DNA from: Bacteroidales bacterium
Lineage (GTDB): Bacteria > Bacteroidota > Bacteroidia > Bacteroidales > UBA932
Length of the DNA stretch: 64,000 nt
Assembly (NCBI GenBank): GCA_015060205.1
Contig: SUYY01000004.1
Coordinates: forward strand, 1-64,000
Direction of reading: 5' to 3'
Positions 24,719-31,950 of this stretch are shown one piece after another. The notes under the pieces were generated by a model. The model saw nothing but the letters and a program-made list of their open reading frames with translations, ran no database searches and was not told the DNA's origin. Made by a program: the position numbers and the translations under genes. Numbering within the stretch: position 1 is the first letter of the stretch; every line of letters starts with the position of its first letter.

Positions 24719-26343
24719 AACAATCCCTTGCTGCTTGGAAGTGAATAACTGAACTGCTCCTTTCTGACCGCCATCTTAAGCGCACGTGCAAAAGCCTTGA
24801 ATATGCCTTCCGCCACATGGTGGTCATTCTCACCTTTTGCGCTTACATGCAGATTTGCCGCAAGAGCAGACCCTAAAGACCGGAAGAAATGCCAGAACAT
24901 CTCCGTAGGTACATCTCCGACATATTCCCGTCTGAACTCCACATCCCATACAAATTCAATCCTTCCTCCAAGGTCCATAAGCACCATTGCCCTGCTTTCA
25001 TCCATCGGCAGCACAAAACCATATCTTTCAATACCTCTTTTATCGCCGAGAGCCTTTGTCAATGCCTCGCCGAGAACTATCGCCACATCTTCCATCGTAT
25101 GGTGTTCATCCACCTCAAGGTCACCTGAAGCCTTGACTGTCAGATATATGCCGGCATGATGAACAATCTGGTCAAGCATATGGTCGAGGAACTTCAATCC
25201 TGTGTCTATGCCGTCGGTTCCCTTACGGTCCAGATCCACGCTCACCTCAATCTGCGTCTCGCGGGTCTTGCGGACAACCGTCGCAACGCGACTCTCAACA
25301 ACGGATTCCGGCTTCAATCCGCCGATCACAGCAATGACCTTATCATTCTCGGCAGGAGTTCCTACTGTGATTCTAAGACATCCGCTGCACCCGAGCACCT
25401 TGGACCTGTCGCGAACAATCACCTGAGCATCAAGCAGTTCATCATAGAGTCCCCTCGCATCGTCCACCTCAACCAACAGGAAATTGGCATCCGAAGGCCA
25501 CACTTTCTTCACCCTCGGAAGAGTTTTCAGAGAAGCGGCAAGACGACTCCTTTCGGAAATCAGGGCGGCAACCTCAGAAGCGACATCACGCTTGAGAAGA
25601 GACATCGCCTTTTCCATTCCTGCGAGCGAGATGTTGTATGGATATTTTACATTGGCAAACATGCTCATGGTCCTTTCGTCAGCAAAGGCAAGTCCCAGAC
25701 GCAAGGCAGCCATACCATAGGCCTTGGAAAGAGTCTGCAGAACGATAAGATTCTGATATTCAGAAATATAACCGGTAAGGCTCGGCTCAGAAGAAAAATC
25801 GATGTAAGCCTCGTCCACCACAAGCATGCCGTCGAAAGAGTCCGCAAGACGAAGGATATCGTCTACGGGAAAGGCATTTCCGGTAGGATTGTTCGGCGAG
25901 CAGACAAACATAAGACGCGTGTTGTCATCACAGGCTTCAAGAAGAGCCTCTACCGGAAGCGAAAAGTCTGTTCCAAGAGGAACCTCCCTCATGCTCACAT
26001 CGTTTATGTCGGCCGCTACCTTATACATTCCATATGTCGGTGCGATACTTACTGCATTGTCAACTCCCGGTCTGCAGAACACCCTGAAGCACAGGTCAAT
26101 AGCCTCATCACTACCATTGCCTATGAACATATTCTTCACAGGAATGCCCTTGATGCGGGAAATGAGTCCCTTGAGTTCCTTCTGACGCGGGTCAGGATAA
26201 CGGTTATATCCGTTGTCGTACGGATTTTCATTTGCATCCAGAAAGGAGCCGATCTTCACCTGACACTCATCCCTTGCTGTCGAATATGGAGCAAGATTAC
26301 GGATATTAGGTCGCGCCAGAGAGTATATGTCAATCTTTTTCAT
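24715..26343 (-). CDS. hisC/hisB: HisC-HisB fusion: histidinol-phosphate aminotransferase + IGP dehydratase
   Basis: One continuous 542-residue frame joins two enzymes. Residues ~1-347 are HisC, a PLP aminotransferase with SFLDANENPYDNGYNRYPDP, CSPNNPTGN, VVDEAYIDF and the PLP lysine at about 207 in TLSKAYGMAALRLG. After a short linker (about 348-353), residues ~354-542 are the imidazoleglycerol-phosphate dehydratase domain of HisB with FLDHMLDQIVHH, DEHHTMEDVAI and NDHHVAEGIFKAFARAL, the metal-binding His clusters. The histidinol-phosphatase domain often carried by HisB is absent. No frameshift is involved, and all motifs look intact. Confidence 0.95.
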   Translation of the reverse strand: MKKIDIYSLARPNIRNLAPYSTARDECQVKIGSFLDANENPYDNGYNRYPDPRQKELKGLISRIKGIPVKNMFIGNGSDEAIDLCFRVFCRPGVDNAVSIAPTYGMYKVAADINDVSMREVPLGTDFSLPVEALLEACDDNTRLMFVCSPNNPTGNAFPVDDILRLADSFDGMLVVDEAYIDFSSEPSLTGYISEYQNLIVLQTLSKAYGMAALRLGLAFADERTMSMFANVKYPYNISLAGMEKAMSLLKRDVASEVAALISERSRLAASLKTLPRVKKVWPSDANFLLVEVDDARGLYDELLDAQVIVRDRSKVLGCSGCLRITVGTPAENDKVIAVIGGLKPESVVESRVATVVRKTRETQIEVSVDLDRKGTDGIDTGLKFLDHMLDQIVHHAGIYLTVKASGDLEVDEHHTMEDVAIVLGEALTKALGDKRGIERYGFVLPMDESRAMVLMDLGGRIEFVWDVEFRREYVGDVPTEMFWHFFRSLGSALAANLHVSAKGENDHHVAEGIFKAFARALKMAVRKEQFSYSLPSSKGLL

Positions 26344-26345
26344 AG

Positions 26346-27623
26346 TTATTCCTGCATTCTTATCATTGCCGCATTCGCGTGTGCATCAAGTCCTTCTGCC
26401 CGGGCCATTTCCACTATTACATTCCCGAGCGACATCATGCCGTCCTGTGTGATTTCCTGATATGTGATCTTACGGTTGAAACTGTCGAGATTGACTCCGC
26501 TCATGGAACGTGCCCACCCTGAAGTCGGAAGCGTATGATTTGTTCCGGAAGCATAGTCACCTGCACTTTCAGGAGTATAGTTGCCTACGAATACGCTACC
26601 TGCAGCCGTGATTCTTTCTGCGATGGCCCATGGATTCCTCATCGAGATAATGAGATGTTCTGCAGCGTACATATTTACGAACTCTATCTGCTCGTCCAAG
26701 GAGGACATCACTATGATACGACTGCCCTCAAGGGCCTTAAGTGCCGTCTCCTTCCGGGGAAGCGTATCAAGTTGAATCTGCACCTGCTCCTGTACAGCGG
26801 CAGCAAGTTCTTCGCTGTCGCATACAAGTATCACCTGAGAATCCGGTCCATGTTCCGCCTGTGACAGAAGGTCAGAAGCGACAAATGCAGGGACTGCGGA
26901 CGAATCCGCCATCACCAGCACCTCTGACGGACCTGCCGGCATATCGATCGCCACTTTTCTGGACACCATCTCCTTCGCCTTGGTGACATAGCGGTTGCCC
27001 GGACCGAATATCTTGTCCACCGCAGGAACAGTCTCAGTACCATAGGCCATAGCCGCAACTGCCTGCGCTCCTCCTACCTTGAATATACGGTCAACTCCGC
27101 ATAAAGATGCAGCATAGAGCACTGCAGGAGCCACTTTCCCGTCCTTTCCGCATGGAGTGCAAAGCACCACCTCCGCACATCCTGCGACCTTTGCAGGTAT
27201 AGCGAGCATAAGCACAGTCGAGAACAATGGAGCCGAACCTCCCGGAATATACAGGCCGACCTTACGGATTGGGACCGCCTTCTGAATACATTTCACACCT
27301 GGTGCTGTCTTGACCTCCACCGGTTCGAAAGCCTGAGCCTGGTGAAACTTGCGGATGTTTGCAAAAGCGCTATGAAGAGCACTCTTCAGTTCTGCAGAAA
27401 CCTCGGATATGCCGGAAGCGATCTCCTGAGCGGTAACCTCGACTCCGGCAGAAAGGTCCACTCCATCTATTTCGGAAGCAAGTTGCTTCAAAGCCTTGTC
27501 TCCTTCCTTGCGTACCCTGTCAAGAATAGCACGCACGCGTTCTTCTATGACTGCGTCGTCAGTCATTACACGCTCTGTCAATTCCGGCCAGAGAGTCTTT
27601 TGGGGTTCCAGATATGTCTTCAT
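26346..27623 (-). CDS. hisD: Histidinol dehydrogenase
   Basis: A zinc enzyme of 425 residues that oxidises L-histidinol to L-histidine in two NAD+-dependent steps. The start is the ATG at 27623, overlapping the hisG stop by one base (TGATG). Visible family stretches are KVGLYIPGGSAPLFSTVLMLAIPA, FKVGGAQAVAAMAYGTE, DMPAGPSEVLV, LSQAEHGPDSQV with zinc ligands, and NYTPESAGDYASGTNHTLPTSG in pieces. Length is normal for the family. The next gene starts 2 bases downstream. Confidence 0.97.
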   Translation of the reverse strand: MKTYLEPQKTLWPELTERVMTDDAVIEERVRAILDRVRKEGDKALKQLASEIDGVDLSAGVEVTAQEIASGISEVSAELKSALHSAFANIRKFHQAQAFEPVEVKTAPGVKCIQKAVPIRKVGLYIPGGSAPLFSTVLMLAIPAKVAGCAEVVLCTPCGKDGKVAPAVLYAASLCGVDRIFKVGGAQAVAAMAYGTETVPAVDKIFGPGNRYVTKAKEMVSRKVAIDMPAGPSEVLVMADSSAVPAFVASDLLSQAEHGPDSQVILVCDSEELAAAVQEQVQIQLDTLPRKETALKALEGSRIIVMSSLDEQIEFVNMYAAEHLIISMRNPWAIAERITAAGSVFVGNYTPESAGDYASGTNHTLPTSGWARSMSGVNLDSFNRKITYQEITQDGMMSLGNVIVEMARAEGLDAHANAAMIRMQE

Positions 27624-28474
27624 CACATTACTATCTTATCAAGTGAAAGCACCAATATTCCTTCTGCTCCAAGACCTTTCAGGTCCTCGATGATATTCCA
27701 GAGGTTGTTTTCATCTACAACAGTCTGGACCGAACACCAGTCGCCGTTGGCGAGAGGAATCACAGTCGGACTACGCATTGCAGGGAGCCGGTCTATAGCC
27801 TTCTGCAATGAAGATACAGGAATATTCATGAGCAGATATTTCTTTCCGATGCCGTTCCTGACAGCCTCGAAACGGGACATCAGTTTACGGGCAAGAGCCA
27901 TCTTCTCTTCCGGAAGTTCGGGATTGCCTATAAGCACAGCCTCCGAGAAGACCACCTTTTCCACTTCCACCAGACCGTTCGACACCAGAGTACCGCCGGA
28001 AGACACTATATCGAAAATGGCATCGGCCAGACCTGCTGTAGGAGCGATTTCCACAGAACCTGTGATGGTGTGGATTTCCGCATCTATATCATTGTCAGCA
28101 AAGAATCTGCGCAGGATTTCCGGATATGAGGTCGCTATACGCTTCCCGTTGAAGTACTCGAGACCTGTATAGTTCTCGGTCTTCGGAACCGCCAGCGAAA
28201 GGCGGCAACCTCCGAAACCGAGTTTCTGCATCAGGTTGACCTCCAGACCTTTTTCAGCAACTTCATTATATCCCACGATTCCAAGGTCCGCTGCACCTAT
28301 CGCCACGGTCTGCGGTATATCATCATCTCTGAGGAAAATTATTTCAGCCGGAAAATCAGCGGCGCGCATAAGGAACTTCCTCTTCTCCTGACTGACAGTC
28401 ACCCCTGCCTCCTTCAGAAGATCCATACTCTGCTCATTCAGACGGCCTTTTGCCTGAACTGCAATCCTCAACAT
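27623..28474 (-). CDS. hisG: ATP phosphoribosyltransferase, long form
   Basis: The first enzyme of histidine synthesis and its usual feedback target. The start is placed at 28474 (MLRIAVQAKGRL), the conserved family N-terminus, preceded by GGAAG; upstream in-frame ATGs at 28489 and 28495 are possible. The 283-residue length and the C-terminal ~75 residues (LLMNIPVSSLQKAIDRLPAM, LKGLGAEGILVLSLDKIV) show the long HisG_L form with its own ACT-like regulatory domain, so no HisZ is needed. The PRPP-binding loop is IVSSGGTLVSNGL. It is the first structural gene behind the attenuator. Confidence 0.96.
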   Translation of the reverse strand: MLRIAVQAKGRLNEQSMDLLKEAGVTVSQEKRKFLMRAADFPAEIIFLRDDDIPQTVAIGAADLGIVGYNEVAEKGLEVNLMQKLGFGGCRLSLAVPKTENYTGLEYFNGKRIATSYPEILRRFFADNDIDAEIHTITGSVEIAPTAGLADAIFDIVSSGGTLVSNGLVEVEKVVFSEAVLIGNPELPEEKMALARKLMSRFEAVRNGIGKKYLLMNIPVSSLQKAIDRLPAMRSPTVIPLANGDWCSVQTVVDENNLWNIIEDLKGLGAEGILVLSLDKIVM

Positions 28475-28500
28475 TACTTTATCTTCCATATTCATAAAAT

Positions 28501-28527
28501 AAAAAACCTGCTTTCGAGGAAAGCAGG
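28501..28527 (-). terminator. Attenuator terminator of the his operon
   Basis: On the minus strand a perfect 9-bp stem CCTGCTTTC/GAAAGCAGG with a 3-base loop (28507-28527) is followed by TTTTTTATTTT. It lies between the histidine leader peptide and hisG, so it would stop transcription before the structural genes. Confidence 0.9.
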
Positions 28528-28548
28528 CAATATAAAACATACATACAC

Positions 28549-28589
28549 ACCGCTCTAACCCTCGACATCTGCGAAAGTATAAGAGTGGT
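28549..28589 (-). promoter_or_regulatory. Candidate pause/anti-terminator hairpin of the his attenuator
   Basis: On the minus strand ACCACTCT (28582-28589), overlapping the last His codons, can pair with AGAGCGGT (28549-28556) with one mismatch. The enclosed segment TCGAGG (28560-28565) can instead pair with CCTCGA in the terminator (28514-28519), which would break the terminator stem. Ribosome stalling at the His codons would favour that second pairing. This folding was done by eye. Confidence 0.55.
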
Positions 28590-28614
28590 GATGATGTAGA
28601 ATAAACATAGTCAT
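28555..28614 (-). CDS. hisL: Histidine operon leader peptide
   Basis: A 19-residue frame reading MTMFILHHHHSYTFADVEG, with four successive histidine codons (CAT CAT CAC CAC, 28585-28596), from ATG 28614 to TAG 28555. It lies between a good promoter and a terminator hairpin directly before hisG. A peptide with four histidines in this place is the hallmark of transcription attenuation by charged tRNA-His level, as known for enterobacterial his operons. A second in-frame ATG lies two codons in. Short Tyr-Thr-Phe follow the His run. The peptide itself probably has no other role. Confidence 0.88.
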   Translation of the reverse strand: MTMFILHHHHSYTFADVEG

Positions 28615-28629
28615 TTCGTATTCAGACCA

Positions 28630-28659
28630 CAAATTTAATGATTACATATTATTATGCAA
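28630..28659 (-). promoter_or_regulatory. Promoter of the his operon
   Basis: The minus strand has TTG (28657-28659), a 19-base spacer and TAAATTTG (28630-28637), a perfect -7 box. The transcript would start near 28622, only about 8 bases before the leader-peptide ATG. Confidence 0.85.
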
Positions 28660-28828
28660 GAGTTCGGCGCGTTTTTAAGGCTTATCTGCATAAAACATAC
28701 CTTATATGCGCGCTATAAAGCCTTTGACAGCGCTTTTGCGATATCATCTTCTGACGCAAAAATCCCTGGAGAGGGTCAAGCAGAGTAATTTAATTTAACT
28801 TTTTCTTTTTCTTGTGGTTTTCTGAAAG

Positions 28829-28836
28829 TATCTTTG
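28829..28836 (+). promoter_or_regulatory. Promoter -7 box of rpiB
   Basis: TATCTTTG (perfect TAnnTTTG), 21 bases before the rpiB ATG at 28858. The stretch 28660-28828 otherwise holds no feature I can support. Confidence 0.65.
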
Positions 28837-28857
28837 TGTCGCAAAATCAACACACAT

Positions 28858-29289
28858 ATGAAAATCGGTATATGCAACGACCACGCAGGCGTGGACTACA
28901 AGAACAGACTTGCTGAATATCTCACAGGAAAAGGCTACCAGATGGTGAACTTCGGCACAGACACAACCGACAGCATGGACTATCCGGATGCCGCCCACCC
29001 ACTCGCACTTGCTGTGGAGAATGGCGAAGTCGACCTCGGAATCGCATTCTGCGGCACAGGAAACGGAATGCAGATGGCACTCAACAAGCATCAGGGCATC
29101 CGCGCAGGACTCTGCTGGTCTGTGGAGATAGGCAAACTGATCAAACAGCACAACAATGCAAACGTCCTTGTGATGCCTGCACGTTTCATCCCGTTTGAAA
29201 CAGTACTGGAAATAACAGACGCATGGCTTTCTGAAGAATTTGAAGGTGGACGTCACCAGAAACGAATAGATAAGATCCCTTGTAAATAA
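28858..29289 (+). CDS. rpiB: Ribose-5-phosphate isomerase B
   Basis: A 143-residue RpiB/LacAB-family isomerase of the non-oxidative pentose phosphate pathway. The start at 28858 gives the family N-terminus MKIGICNDHAGVDYKNRLAEYL. The catalytic Cys is in GIAFCGTGNGMQMALNKHQGIRA in pieces, with DYPDAAHPLA and HNNANVLVMPARF downstream. The usual N-terminal DHAG is conserved. truB begins 2 bases after its stop with a non-ATG codon. Confidence 0.95.
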   Translation: MKIGICNDHAGVDYKNRLAEYLTGKGYQMVNFGTDTTDSMDYPDAAHPLALAVENGEVDLGIAFCGTGNGMQMALNKHQGIRAGLCWSVEIGKLIKQHNNANVLVMPARFIPFETVLEITDAWLSEEFEGGRHQKRIDKIPCK

Positions 29290-29291
29290 AA

Positions 29292-30284
29292 TTGGAAGCA
29301 CTTATACTTGGTCCGGGAAGCACTCCCCTGAGCGGAAACATCGAGGACTACCCGGAAGGGATAATCATCCCTATAGACAAACCATACAGATGGACATCTG
29401 CCGATGTCATCAGGAAGGTGAAATATAAGGCCATCCGACACTTCGGCAAGAAGAACCTCAAAGTAGGACATGCCGGTACGCTTGACCCCCTTGCTACCGG
29501 CGTGCTTCTGGTATGTATCGGCAAGGCCACAAAACTTGCGGAAACACTCCAGTCGCACGACAAGGAATATGTGGCAGGCATCACGTTCGGCGCGACCACC
29601 CCGTCATATGATCTTGAAAAGGAAATCGACAGATTCTTTCCATATGAACATATAACACCGGAGATGGTTGCAGATGCACTTGCAGCATTCGTCGGCGAGC
29701 AGGATCAGGTGGCTCCGCTTTTCTCCGCAAAATCCGTGGATGGTGTACGTGCCTACGAACTTGCACGGAAACTGTACAGGCAGAATGGCGGAAACCATGC
29801 CGACGGTTCTGAATTCGACACTGCAGCGGAGAATCTGATCAGGGTGGCGAAGATAAATATCAGTGAGTTGGAGATGGTGACATTTGACAGCCATGTCAGG
29901 GGTACTGCTATGCAAAACCGTGCTACCCCTCTGGCCGCAGGGGGAGGGGCCCACGACGAAGGAGTGGGAGGGGTTGTTTTGCATAGCAGTACCCCTGACA
30001 TGACGGATGAAGCGAAGCAGGATGCATCCAGCAGAATAAATGTAACCGACAATTCCTCTCTGGGACTGCCTCGAGCAGTGGTCAGGATGGTCTGCAGCAA
30101 GGGAACATATGTACGTGCATTCGCCAGGGACCTTGGAGAATCCCTCGGAAGCGGAGCGCATCTGGACTCGCTCAGGCGTAGCCGCAGCGGGGAGTTCAGG
30201 GTGGAGGATGCGATGTCGGTGGACGAGGTATTGGAGATCCTCACGGCTTCTACGAAGCCTCAGGATGACAAGAAAGCATTGTAA
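29292..30284 (+). CDS. truB: tRNA pseudouridine55 synthase with in-frame repeat insertion
   Basis: TruB makes pseudouridine 55 in the T-loop of tRNAs. The 330-residue protein is far longer than the usual ~230-250 residues in Bacteroidota. The catalytic Asp is in VGHAGTLDPLATGVLLVCIGKATKL in pieces; VCSKGTYVRAFARDLGE is the conserved late motif. Residues 201-237 are encoded exactly by a 111-bp palindromic element that keeps frame, and the surrounding ~20 residues also look foreign. The last residues (TASTKPQDDKKAL) come from another repeat. The start must be TTG at 29292: no ATG is available before the conserved region and a stop lies 7 bases upstream. All catalytic motifs remain intact. Confidence 0.92.
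   Translation: MEALILGPGSTPLSGNIEDYPEGIIIPIDKPYRWTSADVIRKVKYKAIRHFGKKNLKVGHAGTLDPLATGVLLVCIGKATKLAETLQSHDKEYVAGITFGATTPSYDLEKEIDRFFPYEHITPEMVADALAAFVGEQDQVAPLFSAKSVDGVRAYELARKLYRQNGGNHADGSEFDTAAENLIRVAKINISELEMVTFDSHVRGTAMQNRATPLAAGGGAHDEGVGGVVLHSSTPDMTDEAKQDASSRINVTDNSSLGLPRAVVRMVCSKGTYVRAFARDLGESLGSGAHLDSLRRSRSGEFRVEDAMSVDEVLEILTASTKPQDDKKAL
29892..30002. repeat. 111-bp palindromic element inserted in truB
   Basis: Perfect 27-bp inverted repeats at 29892-29918 and 29976-30002 enclose a G/C-rich centre that has its own CCCCT/AGGGG inverted pieces. The length is 37 codons exactly, so the truB frame is preserved. No transposase gene is present, so it is a non-autonomous MITE-like or repetitive-palindrome element. 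Target-site duplication could not be identified by eye. Confidence 0.9.
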
Positions 30285-30392
30285 AGCCTAAGGATGACAG
30301 GAAGGATTGTAAAGACTCAGTGACAAGGAAGAATTGTAAAGACTCAGGATGACAAGGAAGAATTGTAATGACTAAGGATGAGAAGGAGTGTC
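30254..30392. repeat. Degenerate ~29-bp tandem repeat spanning the truB end and MATE start
   Basis: About five copies of a 25-29 base unit (core TGTAAAGACTCAGGATGACA, then AGGAAGAAT). The first copy encodes the TruB C-terminus and supplies its stop codon. The last copy supplies the AAGGAG sequence just before the MATE start at 30393. Confidence 0.8.
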
Positions 30393-31739
30393 ATGAAACA
30401 GGAGATCAAGCAGAAGACATATTCATACAGGAACATCTGGAAGGTTGCCTACCCTATTCTGGTGAGTCTTGTGATGGAGCAGATGATAGGTCTGACAGAC
30501 ACAGCCTTCCTCGGGAGGGTCGGCGAGATCGAACTCGGTGCATCAGCCATCGCCATCATATACTACATGGTCCTTTTCATGACAGGATTCGGATTCAGCA
30601 TAGGCGCACAGATAATCATAGGCAGAAGGAACGGAGAAGAAAGGTACAAGGACACAGGAAAGGTGTTCTGGAACGGTCTGTACTTTCTTCTGGCGCTTTC
30701 CGGAATAATCATAGTGGCATCTGAGATATTTTCTCCAAGGATAATGAGGCATCTGGTCTCTTCAGACGCCATTTATGGAGCATCAACGGACTATGTCAGA
30801 TGGAGATTGCCGGGCATGGTGTTCGCCTTCTGCACTGCCATGTACAGGGCATTCTATGTAGGTACGACCCAGACAAGGACACTTACCCTCAACTCCGTGG
30901 TGATGGTCCTGTCGAATATCATATTCAACTGGATACTCATATTCGGCCGCCTTGGTTTCCCTGCACTCGGCATAACAGGCGCGGCAATCGGTTCGAGCAT
31001 GGCAGAACTCGTATCACTGATATTCTTCGTGATATATACAAGAACGAGGTGCGACCGCGTGAAATACGGACTGGACAAGCCTGGTGCCATAGACAAGGCA
31101 GAACTAAAGGCAATGATGCCGGTATGTTCGTGGTCCATGATACAGCATGTGATTTCCCTTTCCACCTGGTTCATATTCTTCATGTATATAGAACGTCTGG
31201 GAGAACGTCCACTCGCAATATCAAACATCGTAAGAAGCGTTTCAGGTCTCTTGTGGATGGTGGTTTCCGCCTTTGCCTCCACCTGCAGCACTCTTGTGAG
31301 CAACATAATCGGAGCAGGTCGCGAAGACAAGGTTCCCTCACTTATCAAACGTATCCTTAAGATGTCATACGCAATAGTGATGTCCTGCGTTCTCATCTTC
31401 TGCATATTCCCTACTGCAGTCATAAGCATCTACACTGATATTCCGGACCTCAAGACAGCGACAGTACCTTCTATGATAGTCATGTGCAGTTCCTACCTTC
31501 TCACAGTGGGAGCGATGGTGCTTTTTCAGGCCGTATCAGGCACAGGAAGCACAAAGACCGCCTTCAGACTTGAACTCGCAGCCCTTTTGATATACACACT
31601 CTACTGCACAATAATTGTGGGCATACTCAAGTTCGACGTTGCGGTATGCTGGAGTGCCGAACATGTGTATGCCCTTGCTTTAGTGGCCTTCTGCTACTTC
31701 TATCTGAGAAGCGGAAGATGGAAGAACCGGAAGGTATAG
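30393..31739 (+). CDS. MATE-family multidrug/toxin exporter
   Basis: A polytopic inner-membrane protein of about 448 residues with roughly twelve hydrophobic segments, the normal MATE size. It starts NIWKVAYPILVSLVMEQMIGLTDTAFLGRVGE in pieces, the classic first helix with conserved Pro and Asp. The second half repeats the fold (MMPVCSWSMIQHVISLSTWF). Such pumps export cationic drugs or metabolites using Na+ or H+. The ATG at 30393 has AAGGAG 4 bases upstream; an in-frame ATG at 30378 lies in the repeat. Substrate unknown. Confidence 0.92.
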   Translation: MKQEIKQKTYSYRNIWKVAYPILVSLVMEQMIGLTDTAFLGRVGEIELGASAIAIIYYMVLFMTGFGFSIGAQIIIGRRNGEERYKDTGKVFWNGLYFLLALSGIIIVASEIFSPRIMRHLVSSDAIYGASTDYVRWRLPGMVFAFCTAMYRAFYVGTTQTRTLTLNSVVMVLSNIIFNWILIFGRLGFPALGITGAAIGSSMAELVSLIFFVIYTRTRCDRVKYGLDKPGAIDKAELKAMMPVCSWSMIQHVISLSTWFIFFMYIERLGERPLAISNIVRSVSGLLWMVVSAFASTCSTLVSNIIGAGREDKVPSLIKRILKMSYAIVMSCVLIFCIFPTAVISIYTDIPDLKTATVPSMIVMCSSYLLTVGAMVLFQAVSGTGSTKTAFRLELAALLIYTLYCTIIVGILKFDVAVCWSAEHVYALALVAFCYFYLRSGRWKNRKV

Positions 31740-31740
31740 A

Positions 31741-31950
31741 TCCCCGGTCAAGCCGGGGATGACGGGAAATGCCAGGGAGGACGGGAAATGCCGGGGAGGA
31801 CGGTCAAGCCGGAGATGACGGTCAAGCCGAGGATGACGGGAAATGCCAGGGAGGACGGTCAAGCCAGGGATGATGGGAAATGCCGGGGAGGACGGGAAAT
31901 GCCGGGGAGGACTGTCAAGCCGGGGATGACTGTCAAGCCGGGGAGGAAGA
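31741..31950. repeat. Mixed tandem array of two 18/19-bp units
   Basis: About eleven head-to-tail units of two kinds: A, GGGAAATGCCRGGGAGGAC (19 bases), and B, GGTCAAGCCGGGGATGAC (18 bases), in the order B A A B B A B A A B B. The array fills the whole space between the MATE stop (31739) and the SusD stop codon (31951). Unit B shares its core with the single palindrome at 7140. Confidence 0.9.

Noticed and set aside
25156..26460. 434-codon plus-strand frame opposite hisC/hisB
   Set aside because: It is the complement of a well-supported gene, with no domain or promoter.
28654..28788. 44-codon plus-strand frame upstream of rpiB (starts MQEFGAFLRL)
   Set aside because: It overlaps the -35-like box of the his promoter, has no promoter or ribosome site of its own and no recognisable family; probably chance.
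29604..30161. 185-codon minus-strand frame opposite truB
   Set aside because: It is the antisense of truB; its apparent shared residues with TruB come from the palindromic insert reading the same on both strands.
31680..31862. Minus-strand Arg/Pro-rich frame across the tandem array
   Set aside because: It is only the repeat units translated; composition is fully explained by the array.
31741..31950. CRISPR array
   Set aside because: Units are contiguous with no unique spacers, and no cas genes are present.
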